Below are positions 1 to 5,729 of a DNA stretch of 6,246 nt, in pieces. The stretch is taken from contig JAQTVG010000065.1 of the NCBI GenBank assembly GCA_028706895.1, forward strand, positions 1 to 6,246. Direction: 5' to 3'. Position 1 is the first letter of the stretch; each line of letters starts with the position of its first letter. The DNA is from Candidatus Omnitrophota bacterium. Lineage in GTDB: Bacteria > Omnitrophota > Gorgyraeia > Gygaellales > Profunditerraquicolaceae. Position numbers and translations under genes: made by a program. A model generated the notes under the pieces. The model had not been told where the DNA came from. It searched no databases and saw nothing but the letters and a program-made list of their open reading frames with translations.

Positions 1-13
1 TCTAAAGCCATCT

Positions 14-439
14 TTAAAAACGCACTTCCATTGCGCGGGTAGGGCATATTTTAACGCAGAGCTCACAGGCAATGCATTTATGGTCGTAAAAATGGACTTT
101 GCGCGTGAGAGGGTCAACTACTAATGCGCCGGTAGGGCATATAGGTACGCATACGCCGCAATCAGTGCACTTGGCTTCATTGCGTATGACATCCTGGCTT
201 AAAGGCTGGATTTTTACTCCGCAGGACTCAAGATATTCAGTGCCTTTATTAAAATTTTCTTCTTTCCCAATCAATTCCAAAACCATAAGGCCTTCTTCCT
301 GCGGCGTAACGTAAGCCTTAAGGATATTAAACCGCAAATCATAATCCTTAACCAGCTTATAGACAATAGGCTGGTCAACCAACCGGTGCGGAAAATGCAA
401 TACAATTCTCTTGGAAATAGTTTTATCTGCCTTGTTCAT
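14..439 (-). CDS. NIL-domain ferredoxin (two 4Fe-4S clusters), partner of the DUF39 homocysteine protein
   Basis: A 141-residue soluble protein. Residues about 10-82 match a NIL domain, the small ferredoxin-like fold also found behind methionine ABC ATPases. Residues 91-133 form a bacterial-type 2[4Fe-4S] ferredoxin, with cysteines C91, C94, C97, C101-Pro and C122, C125, C128, C132-Pro in the classic CxxCxxCxxxCP spacing. Its ATG overlaps the TGA of the DUF39 gene by four bases (ATGA, 436-439), so the two are probably translationally coupled. A strong Shine-Dalgarno (AAAGGAAAGG, 448-457) lies 8 bases before the start. In methanogens and anaerobic bacteria the DUF39 + NIL-ferredoxin pair is known to be needed for homocysteine synthesis from aspartate semialdehyde. 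The inferred role is delivery of electrons or sulfur to DUF39. Family and pairing are secure; the exact chemistry is not. Confidence 0.92.
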   Translation of the reverse strand: MNKADKTISKRIVLHFPHRLVDQPIVYKLVKDYDLRFNILKAYVTPQEEGLMVLELIGKEENFNKGTEYLESCGVKIQPLSQDVIRNEAKCTDCGVCVPICPTGALVVDPLTRKVHFYDHKCIACELCVKICPTRAMEVRF

Positions 440-1638
440 TTTATCGGCCTTTCCTTTAAAGGTTTAAAAGCATAACCGGATTCCTTCCCCGGTAAAGGCG
501 CAACAGGTTCGCTTAAGGTAAAATCGCCTTTTTTAATCCAGGATTTTAATTCCTCCGCGATTTCCCGCGCCTTAGAATAGCTGGATAAATTACCGGTAGA
601 TACGTCTTTACCCCGGATAGTGATCTTGCCGGATTTTAACTGGGTGTAATTTACCTCGCCAAGGCTCGCGGAGACCATATTCGGATAATCACTGCTGTAA
701 TCAACTATCTGGGTGAATATCTCTTCATCTTTAATCGCCGCAAATTGAGCAATCTCTTCATTTAATATAGGTATAGGAACGCCTATGCCCACACTTAAAG
801 TAGCTCCATAACCGAGCATGCTTGTGCCCACAAGCCATTCTGCTTTCATTTGTTTTAAATCGCCGATTACCGCTAAAGTTCCTGCGGGCGCCTGAGGCAC
901 CCCGTTATCTTTTCTTTTTACCGCCGGATTATGCTGTGTGCCCTGCCAAGCGACATATCCTATTCCTCCGCCTAAAAATATTTTCGTCCCGATACCTATT
1001 GTTTTATAAAGCGGGTCTTTTAAAAGCGGAGAAAGCTGCCCTGCCGAACAATAGTTGGCATTACCTAATTTTGGCTTTAAGGCTCCCATATAGGTATAAA
1101 TCATCTTGTCTGATAAATTAACCGCCACGTTATAATTTTGATAACAGTTGCGTATATTAAATAATACCGCTTCATTCAGGTCTTTGATATTTATGTAGGT
1201 CTCTAAATTCTTGCGCGGATAGCAGTCTGTCCCGTAGGCAGTAGCTTTTAATCTTACATCGCGGCCTGCGGCTATCTCCTGGATAACATGGCCTCCACCA
1301 TACCTGAATTCACCGGGGAAGACTCTATTAAGCGGGTCATCATTAGGCGTAGCAGTTGCCCCCAGATAAACATCTACTGCCGCGAAACCGCAGTAAGCAG
1401 GGACATCATTAAGCGTGCAGGTGCCTCCGCCCAGTTTAATCCTGGGTTTAGAATGGCCGATGTTAAAATAGGCGCCGCTTGAACACATTGGGCCGAACGT
1501 GCCGGTAGTGACGACATCCACTTCTTCAGCCGCTTTCTTAATGCCTTTATTTTTAACCAAATCAATTATTTCTTCGGCAGTAACGATTACCGCTTCGCCT
1601 TTTTTAATCTTTGCGTTTATTTCTTTTATAGTTCGCAT
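436..1638 (-). CDS. DUF39 (COG1900) homocysteine biosynthesis protein
   Basis: A 400-residue cytoplasmic protein of the DUF39 family. In anaerobes this family, with a NIL-ferredoxin, is implicated in making homocysteine by putting sulfide-derived sulfur onto aspartate semialdehyde, bypassing O-acyl-homoserine. Supporting features are the typical N-terminus (MRTIKEINAKIKKGEAVIVT), GTFGPMCSSGAYFN with C52, LGGGTCTLNDVPAYCG with C74 and C83, the GTDCYPRK segment with C139, and a long Gly-rich region (IFLGGGIGYVAWQGTQHNP). C139 or C52 are candidate sulfur-carrying residues; which one is catalytic is not decided here. There is no C-terminal CBS pair, unlike some archaeal members, so this is the short form. 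It starts 37 bases after nfu; the AGGAAAG at 1654-1660 is rather far (15 bases) from the ATG, so the ribosome site is mediocre, but the start matches the family. Its stop overlaps the next gene. Confidence 0.92.
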   Translation of the reverse strand: MRTIKEINAKIKKGEAVIVTAEEIIDLVKNKGIKKAAEEVDVVTTGTFGPMCSSGAYFNIGHSKPRIKLGGGTCTLNDVPAYCGFAAVDVYLGATATPNDDPLNRVFPGEFRYGGGHVIQEIAAGRDVRLKATAYGTDCYPRKNLETYINIKDLNEAVLFNIRNCYQNYNVAVNLSDKMIYTYMGALKPKLGNANYCSAGQLSPLLKDPLYKTIGIGTKIFLGGGIGYVAWQGTQHNPAVKRKDNGVPQAPAGTLAVIGDLKQMKAEWLVGTSMLGYGATLSVGIGVPIPILNEEIAQFAAIKDEEIFTQIVDYSSDYPNMVSASLGEVNYTQLKSGKITIRGKDVSTGNLSSYSKAREIAEELKSWIKKGDFTLSEPVAPLPGKESGYAFKPLKERPIK

Positions 1639-1675
1639 ATTTTATTATACTCACTTTCCTTTTTATATTCACGGC

Positions 1676-1897
1676 CTAAATTGCAACCACCTCTTTTATT
1701 TCCGGAACCTCTTGCTTTAGCATCTTCTCAATGCCCATTTTCAGCGTCATCTGGCTCATCGGGCAGCATCCGCATGCGCCGGTAAGTTTTAATTTCACTA
1801 CGCCGTCTGCAGTAACTTCTACCAAATCCACGTTCCCGCCGTCAGCCATCAGCATGGGGCGAATTTTGTTTAAGGCCTGCTCTACTTTTTCTTTCAT
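1676..1897 (-). CDS. Stand-alone Nfu/NifU C-terminal domain Fe-S scaffold
   Basis: A 73-residue protein that is just the NifU C-terminal (Nfu) domain. Visible hallmarks are MLMADGGNVDLVEV near residues 15-28 and TGACGCCPMSQMTLK, in which C42 and C45 form the conserved CxxC that bridges a [4Fe-4S] cluster between two subunits; C44 is an extra cysteine in between. Family members assemble or carry Fe-S clusters to client apoproteins. The start is well fixed: GGGAG lies about 6 bases upstream and an in-frame TAA lies just two codons before the ATG. It follows cysK after 106 bases and precedes DUF39 by 37. The NIL ferredoxin two genes on is an obvious candidate client (inference). There is no N-terminal IscU-like or A-type domain, so it is not a full NifU. 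Confidence 0.93.
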   Translation of the reverse strand: MKEKVEQALNKIRPMLMADGGNVDLVEVTADGVVKLKLTGACGCCPMSQMTLKMGIEKMLKQEVPEIKEVVAI

Positions 1898-2003
1898 ATT
1901 TTACTCCCTGCCCAGAAAGGGCGTACCAGCCAATCTACCCACGAAGGGCGCACTTGCCATCCATTAAGGCAAGGTGCCGATATGGCTGGGTGTTAATTTC
2001 TTG
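1898..2003 (-). repeat. Tandem and inverted repeats between cysK and nfu
   Basis: This 106-base spacer holds two imperfect 19-base direct repeats with a 27-base period (1908-1926 and 1935-1953, 15 of 19 bases alike). It also has a 7-bp perfect inverted repeat, CCAGCCA (1926-1932) with TGGCTGG (1983-1989). Inside that is a 6-bp hairpin, CTTGCC (1953-1958) with GGCAAG (1968-1973), loop of nine bases, which extends by CAC/GTG if one bulged G is allowed. No T-run follows any stem on the transcribed strand, so it does not look like an intrinsic terminator, and read-through from cysK to nfu is expected. It could be a dispersed intergenic repeat or an mRNA processing/stability element. No convincing gene is seen in it. 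Confidence 0.6.
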
Positions 2004-2924
2004 TTATATAAATAAATCTGTGCTAAGGTATCTTTCGCCTGTATCCGGCAGTATAACCACAATAAGTTTTCCTTTGTTTTCCTTGCGCTGGCCTGCCTGA
2101 ACGGCGGCAGAAACAGCTGCTCCGGAAGAAATGCCAGCCAGGATACCTTCTTTTACCGCCAACGCCTTAGCTGTTTCTATCGCATTCTCATTGGAAACCT
2201 GTATCACCTCATCAATAATCCCGGTATTCAAAACATTAGGGATAAAACCCGCGCCTATACCCTGGATTTTATGCGCTCCTGGTTTTCCTCCGGATAACAC
2301 TGGCGAATCTGAAGGTTCAACCGCAATAACACGCACAGAGGGCTTCTTCCCTTTCAGCATTTCTGCGATACCGGTAATTGTGCCGCCTGTACCTACGCCT
2401 GCAACAAAAACATCAACCTTTCCGTCAGTATCCTCCCATATCTCTTTAGCTGTAGTACGACGGTGTATTTCTGGATTAGCAGGGTTATTGAACTGCTGGG
2501 GCATAAAATAACGCCGGGTGTTTCTTGCCAATTCTTCTGCTTTTTTAACTGCGCCGGACATGCCTTCGCTGCCGGGCGTTAAAATAATTTCCGCGCCAAA
2601 AGCGGACAGGAGCTTGCGGCGCTCTATACTCATTGTTTCAGGCATAGTCAAAACCAGCTTATACCCTTTAACCGCGCAAACAAAAGCCAGGGCAATGCCC
2701 GTATTCCCCGAAGTCGGCTCTACAATTATGGTATCTTTATTAATCCTGCCTTCTTTTTCCGCCTGTTCAATCATACTCAGGCCAATCCTGTCTTTTACTG
2801 AAGAACAGGGATTATAAAATTCCAGCTTGGCTGCTACTTCAGCCAGGCAGCCACGGGTTACCTTATTTAAACGCACCAGAGGAGTCTTTCCTATAAGCTC
2901 AGTAATATCCTTGGCTATTTTCAT
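2004..2924 (-). CDS. cysK: Cysteine synthase A (O-acetylserine sulfhydrylase), PLP-dependent
   Basis: A 306-residue fold-type II PLP enzyme that joins sulfide to O-acetylserine to give cysteine. Visible motifs in order: TPLVRL near residues 14-19; SSVKDRIG with the PLP Schiff-base lysine at K44; the substrate loop PTSGNTG at 70-76; PQQFNNPANPEIH at 142-154; the PLP phosphate loop GVGTGGTITG at 176-185; IQGIGAGFIPN, typical of CysK; the SSGAA serine loop; and the C-terminal PDTGERYLST. Length is normal. The Rrf2 gene ends 8 bases upstream, so the two are co-transcribed. An AAAGG lies only three bases before the ATG, a close but plausible ribosome site. No serine acetyltransferase is in the window. 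An O-phosphoserine-using variant cannot be excluded, but motifs favour the acetylserine enzyme. Confidence 0.95.
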   Translation of the reverse strand: MKIAKDITELIGKTPLVRLNKVTRGCLAEVAAKLEFYNPCSSVKDRIGLSMIEQAEKEGRINKDTIIVEPTSGNTGIALAFVCAVKGYKLVLTMPETMSIERRKLLSAFGAEIILTPGSEGMSGAVKKAEELARNTRRYFMPQQFNNPANPEIHRRTTAKEIWEDTDGKVDVFVAGVGTGGTITGIAEMLKGKKPSVRVIAVEPSDSPVLSGGKPGAHKIQGIGAGFIPNVLNTGIIDEVIQVSNENAIETAKALAVKEGILAGISSGAAVSAAVQAGQRKENKGKLIVVILPDTGERYLSTDLFI

Positions 2925-2932
2925 ATGCCTTT

Positions 2933-3373
2933 CTAAATCTGGTAAGTAAATTTAGAGGTTAAATTCTTATTCTTCTTTACTAAATCTTCAAAAGTAATAT
3001 TGTCAACAATGCGCGAGGTGCTATCAGCTACCTTCTGCCATATGCTCCTAAAGGCGCATTTACTTATATGGCTGCATCTTTTATAATTATTATCCACGCA
3101 TGCAATAGGCGAAATCTCGCCGTCCATAAACCTGATAATCTGGCCCAGCTTAATCTTTGACGGAGGCTTAGCCAGCATGTAACCGCCGATTTTACCGCGC
3201 CGGCTTTCTACAAAACCGCCCTTTTTTAAATCCAATAATATTTGCTCTAAAAACTTTATCGGTATGTCCGCGCGCAAAGCCAGGTTATGGATAGTCACAG
3301 GGCTATTATGGTAATGTAAAGCCAGGTCCAAAATTGTCTTGAGGGCATAATCCCCTCTATAGGTTATACGCAT
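2933..3373 (-). CDS. Rrf2-family transcriptional regulator with three-cysteine cluster
   Basis: A 146-residue DNA-binding protein of the Rrf2 family (IscR, NsrR, CymR relatives). The N-terminus RITYRGDYALKTILDLALHY and the winged helix with IPIKFLEQILLDLKKGGFVESRRGKIGGYML (residues 37-67) are classic. Residues 92-106 carry C92, C100 and C106 (C-x7-C-x5-C) followed by RSIW, the place where IscR-type proteins bind an Fe-S cluster; this differs from CymR, which has no such cluster. It is the first gene of the cysK-nfu-DUF39-NIL operon and sits directly behind a promoter overlapped by a palindrome, so autoregulation and control of the sulfur operon are likely. The signal (Fe-S status, sulfide, cysteine or oxidants) is not determined by sequence. 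AGAGG precedes the ATG. Confidence 0.93.
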   Translation of the reverse strand: MRITYRGDYALKTILDLALHYHNSPVTIHNLALRADIPIKFLEQILLDLKKGGFVESRRGKIGGYMLAKPPSKIKLGQIIRFMDGEISPIACVDNNYKRCSHISKCAFRSIWQKVADSTSRIVDNITFEDLVKKNKNLTSKFTYQI

Positions 3374-3392
3374 ATGCCTCTTTCTCTATAAT

Positions 3393-3411
3393 CTCTATCA
3401 TAATAGTAGAG
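3393..3411. promoter_or_regulatory. Candidate Rrf2 operator palindrome
   Basis: CTCTATCATAATAGTAGAG is a 19-base imperfect palindrome centred on 3402, with 7 of 9 base pairs symmetric (CTCTA/TAGAG outer, AT/AT inner). It overlaps the last bases of the -10 box and covers the expected transcription start of the Rrf2 operon. Size and AT-rich centre are as expected for a dimeric winged-helix Rrf2 regulator, and the position would give repression. That the adjacent Rrf2 protein binds here is inference. Confidence 0.6.
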
Positions 3412-3437
3412 TATAAGCTAAATAACAAAAATGTCAA
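3410..3437 (-). promoter_or_regulatory. Sigma-70-type promoter of the Rrf2-cysK operon
   Basis: On the minus strand a perfect -35 box TTGACA (3432-3437) is followed after 16 bases by TATACT (3410-3415), one mismatch from the consensus -10. Transcription should begin near 3403, giving a leader of about 30 bases before the Rrf2 ATG. It is the best promoter in the window and the only gap inside the 5334-14 gene series wide enough for one, which supports a separate transcription unit starting here. Confidence 0.75.
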
Positions 3438-3462
3438 GTTTTTTTTAAGAAAATTTTAGCGC

Positions 3463-4416
3463 TCATTGCAATAACCCTCTTGCCATAGCCAAAAGCTTTC
3501 TTATTGATTTTTGATTATTGGGTATGGAGCAGCCCGCGATATCAAAATGCCCCCCGCCTTTATAATATTCGGCGATGCTGGCTACATTTATTTTATCTTT
3601 TGACCTTAAACTGACCCTTAAAGATTTATCGCTCTTCTCTCTAAACAAAACCACTATTTCAACACCCTGGATAGAACGTATTTCATCTGCGGCCCCGTCT
3701 ATATCTTCGTCTTCCCCCTTTATCAGCTCAAAATCCTTCTTCCTTATTATTGACCAGGCAAGCCTATTGCCTTCAATAAATTTGCACCTTGTAAGGCATA
3801 TGCCGGTGAGTATTGCCGATTCTTTAGTCCTGGACCAGAATACCATATCTACTAATTTATAAAAATCTACGCCTTTCTTTATTAATTCTTTGCATATTTC
3901 AAAGGTTAGGGGCCTTATGCTTGGTAATCTGAAAGAATTCGTTTCTACAATAATAGAGGTTAATAAGTTTTCCGCCATATCTTTATCTATATCAATTTTT
4001 AGCTCCCCCAGGAGCAAATAAATCAATTCTGCCACTGCGGCTGCCTTATAATCTACCAGAAACAGATTGCCGAAGGGGCGTTTAAATTCATGGTGGTCAA
4101 TATCCAATATGTCTTTGGCATTTTTAAAGATTTTGTAGGTATGCCCCAGTATCTCTTTATTGCTGCAGTCTACGGCTATAGCTAAATCCACAGGCCTATC
4201 CGTATGCCTGGTAATGCGGTTTGCCCCGGGGAGAAAACGATACCTCTTAGGCACGCCGTCAACACTAACCATATATACATTTTTACCCAGCTTTTCCAGG
4301 CCCAGCCCTAAAGATAACAAAGAACCTATAGAATCTCCGTCGGGGTTTACGTGCCCGGAGATAATTATATTTTTTGCCTTTAAAATCCTGCTTTTTACTG
4401 TCTTAAAATCAAACAT
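3463..4416 (-). CDS. DHH/DHHA1 phosphoesterase, NrnA-type (oligoribonuclease / pAp phosphatase)
   Basis: A 317-residue cytoplasmic metallo-phosphoesterase. Motif I is SGHVNPDGDSIGS (H22, D26, D28), motif II is VDCS (D83), motif III is DIDHH (D105-H109), and the C-terminal DHHA1 substrate-binding motif is GGGHFDIAG (G287-G295). NrnA proteins degrade 2-5 nucleotide RNAs to mononucleotides and, in some bacteria, remove the 3' phosphate of pAp, a by-product of sulfate activation and of acyl-carrier-protein maturation. Motif IV reads VETNSFRLP (E158-P165) where many relatives have DTGxF, so a metal-ligand position is Glu rather than Asp. It begins 12 bases after the trxB-like gene, with a weak AGAAG ribosome site, so it is co-transcribed with it. 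Family is secure; choice between RNA and pAp substrates is not. Confidence 0.88.
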   Translation of the reverse strand: MFDFKTVKSRILKAKNIIISGHVNPDGDSIGSLLSLGLGLEKLGKNVYMVSVDGVPKRYRFLPGANRITRHTDRPVDLAIAVDCSNKEILGHTYKIFKNAKDILDIDHHEFKRPFGNLFLVDYKAAAVAELIYLLLGELKIDIDKDMAENLLTSIIVETNSFRLPSIRPLTFEICKELIKKGVDFYKLVDMVFWSRTKESAILTGICLTRCKFIEGNRLAWSIIRKKDFELIKGEDEDIDGAADEIRSIQGVEIVVLFREKSDKSLRVSLRSKDKINVASIAEYYKGGGHFDIAGCSIPNNQKSIRKLLAMARGLLQ

Positions 4417-4428
4417 AGTCTATGGCTT

Positions 4429-5334
4429 CTATAATTTATGGCTGGCCAGGTACCTGAAAACGCTCAGTGCGGCCTTAGAACCTTCTCCTGCGGCAATAAT
4501 AATCTGTTTTTCCGGCACATCGGTAACATCGCCTGCGGCGAATATGCCGGGGATATTGGTTTCGTTGCGGCAATTCACCTTGACCTCTCCATATTCATTT
4601 AATTCTATTCCCTTTAGAAACCCCGAATTCGGCACAAGGCCTATTTCTACAAATATGCCGCCAACATTTAATTGCTCTTCATTATTATTTGTTTTTATCT
4701 TGATCCCGTTAACCATCTTATCGCCGAGGACAGCAGTTACCTGCGCATTATTAAATACCTGAACATTTTTACTCTCGTTGATTTTCTCCCGCATAATAGC
4801 GTCTCCGCCGAGAGTTGAAGTAATATTAATGACATAAACACGCTTGGCAATTTTAGTCAGCTGTAAAACCGCATCCAAAGCGGAATTTCCTCCGCCGATA
4901 ACCGCCACATCCTTGCCGCTGAATAAAGGGGCGTCGCAAGTAGCACAGTAAGTCAGGCCTTTGTTCTTAAACTCTTTTTCCCCGGGGACGTTTAGCTCCT
5001 TTGACCTTTTTCCGGAGGCGATTATCGCTGTTTTGGCTTCATAGCTGGCCTTATCAGTCTTAACTAAAATCTTATCGCCTATTTTTTCAAGCTCTGTTAC
5101 GGCTTCATTTTCTTTCAAGGCGATATCAAATTTACGCATATGCTCTTCAAATTTTGCCGCCAGTTCCGGCCCGGTTATAAACTGGTATCCCGTATAATTC
5201 TCTATATCCCCGCTCCAGGCAGCCTGGCCGCCGATATCCCCGGTAATAACCACTAAATTCATCCTTTTGCGGGCCGCATATACGCTGGCTGTTATGCCGG
5301 CCGGCCCTGCGCCGATAATGATTAAGTCATACAT
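4429..5334 (-). CDS. trxB: Thioredoxin-reductase-like FAD/NAD(P) flavoprotein, AhpF C-terminal type
   Basis: A 301-residue flavoprotein disulfide reductase. The FAD-binding GAGPAG is at residues 8-13, the redox-active CATC at C130-C133, the second dinucleotide fold VIGGGNSALD at 145-154, and the FAD-contacting FAAGDVTDV around 265-273. It transfers electrons from a nicotinamide via FAD and CATC to a small thiol protein. The usual HRRxxxR NADPH-2'-phosphate motif after the second fold is missing; the segment reads INITSTLGGDAIMRE (169-183). This, together with GGIFVEIGLVPN and EKQIIIAAGEGSKAALS near the C-terminus, resembles AhpF rather than NADPH thioredoxin reductase, so NADH may be preferred (inference). 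A good AGGA (5342-5345) sits 7 bases before the ATG. It follows the repeat-rich spacer and precedes the DHH gene by 12 bases. The glutaredoxin-like gene upstream is a plausible partner. Confidence 0.9.
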   Translation of the reverse strand: MYDLIIIGAGPAGITASVYAARKRMNLVVITGDIGGQAAWSGDIENYTGYQFITGPELAAKFEEHMRKFDIALKENEAVTELEKIGDKILVKTDKASYEAKTAIIASGKRSKELNVPGEKEFKNKGLTYCATCDAPLFSGKDVAVIGGGNSALDAVLQLTKIAKRVYVINITSTLGGDAIMREKINESKNVQVFNNAQVTAVLGDKMVNGIKIKTNNNEEQLNVGGIFVEIGLVPNSGFLKGIELNEYGEVKVNCRNETNIPGIFAAGDVTDVPEKQIIIAAGEGSKAALSVFRYLASHKL

Positions 5335-5386
5335 AATTACATCCTATTTTAGCGTATGCCAAGTCTATTTTTCTCCAGCACCGTTC

Positions 5387-5409
5387 GTCCCGCCCCACCG
5401 AGGCGGGAC
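5387..5409. repeat. GC-rich perfect 8-bp hairpin
   Basis: GTCCCGCC (5387-5394) and GGCGGGAC (5402-5409) pair perfectly around the 7-base loop CCACCGA. On the transcribed (minus) strand it lies about 50 bases before the trxB-like ATG. No U-run follows on either strand, so it is not a standard terminator. Its CCGAGGC core (5398-5404) recurs in the arm of the large palindrome (5560-5566). It may be a dispersed intergenic repeat or a 5' leader structure. Confidence 0.55.
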
Positions 5410-5556
5410 TCACTTGGAGTTTACGCTCGCTCTCACTTATATCCTGATAGCGGGTGAACCCTGGCCGCTCGCATAAACTACATGCTGTCCGAAAACAGCC
5501 TTGTCATCCGCTAAGCAAATCTGAAGAACTTTTGAATTTACTATAAACTTAGCGTG

Positions 5557-5707
5557 TTGCCGAGGCATATTTTAAGCAGCATCTAGAAAATTCGAGCGGG
5601 CACGGTTGCCACGCTATAATATTATCGGGCAGAGCGAGAATTTTCCTGAAGCGAGAAATTCCACGCTGGGGAATTTCGAGCGGTGCTGCGAAAATATGCC
5701 TCGGCAA
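5557..5707. repeat. Large imperfect palindrome with nested stems (MITE-like or structured RNA)
   Basis: The 17-base TTGCCGAGGCATATTTT (5557-5573) is repeated perfectly in inverse orientation at 5691-5707. After a small internal mismatch (two bases against one) the stem continues with GCAGCA (5576-5581) and TGCTGC (5684-5689), giving 23 paired bases around a 102-base interior. The interior folds further: GAAAATTC (5586-5593) with GAATTTTC (5638-5645), and GAAATTCC (5655-5662) with GGAATTTC (5670-5677), a three-way-junction shape. One end lies 22 bases behind the glutaredoxin stop. No target-site duplication, transposase or U-run is visible. It may be a miniature mobile element, a 3' mRNA-stabilising structure or a non-coding RNA; the sequence alone does not choose. 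Confidence 0.75.
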
Positions 5708-5729
5708 AACACACAGCGGAAAACCTATT

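Larger units (their letters stand above)
5335..5729. other. 395-base gene-free, repeat-rich spacer
   Basis: This is the only stretch over 300 bases without a gene. It contains the large palindrome (5557-5707), a GC-rich hairpin (5387-5409) and small stems at 5449-5469 (AGCGG/CCGCT) and 5484-5499 (GCTGT/ACAGC). GTTTACGC (5419-5426) and GCATAAAC (5471-5478) form an inverted pair with one mismatch. I find no protein with family resemblance on either strand, no tRNA and no convincing sigma-70 promoter for the trxB-like gene; its own promoter must be weak or unusual, or the gene is read through from the glutaredoxin side. Confidence 0.6.

Noticed and set aside
2131..2817. Two plus-strand open frames antisense to cysK
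   Set aside because: They mirror the codon pattern of cysK on the other strand and show no recognisable protein motifs.
3439..3446. Run of eight T as an intrinsic terminator
   Set aside because: It is a T-run only on the plus strand, with no stem before it and no plus-strand gene to terminate; on the transcribed strand it is an A-run.
4160..4762. A 200-codon open frame on the plus strand
   Set aside because: It lies antisense across two clear genes (DHH phosphoesterase and trxB-like), shows no family features and is an out-of-frame shadow.
5341..5365. TTGGCA and TAAAAT before the trxB-like gene as a promoter
   Set aside because: The two boxes are only five bases apart, which fits neither sigma-70 nor sigma-54 spacing.
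5387..5409. GC-rich hairpin as a rho-independent terminator for the glutaredoxin transcript
   Set aside because: No U-run follows it on the minus strand, and it lies over 300 bases behind the glutaredoxin stop.
5446..5470. T-arm-like GGGTTCACCC on the minus strand suggesting a tRNA
   Set aside because: No acceptor, D-arm or anticodon arm can be built around it at tRNA spacing.
5557..5707. CRISPR-like repeat
   Set aside because: The repeats are inverted arms with a single interior, not evenly spaced direct repeats with unique spacers.
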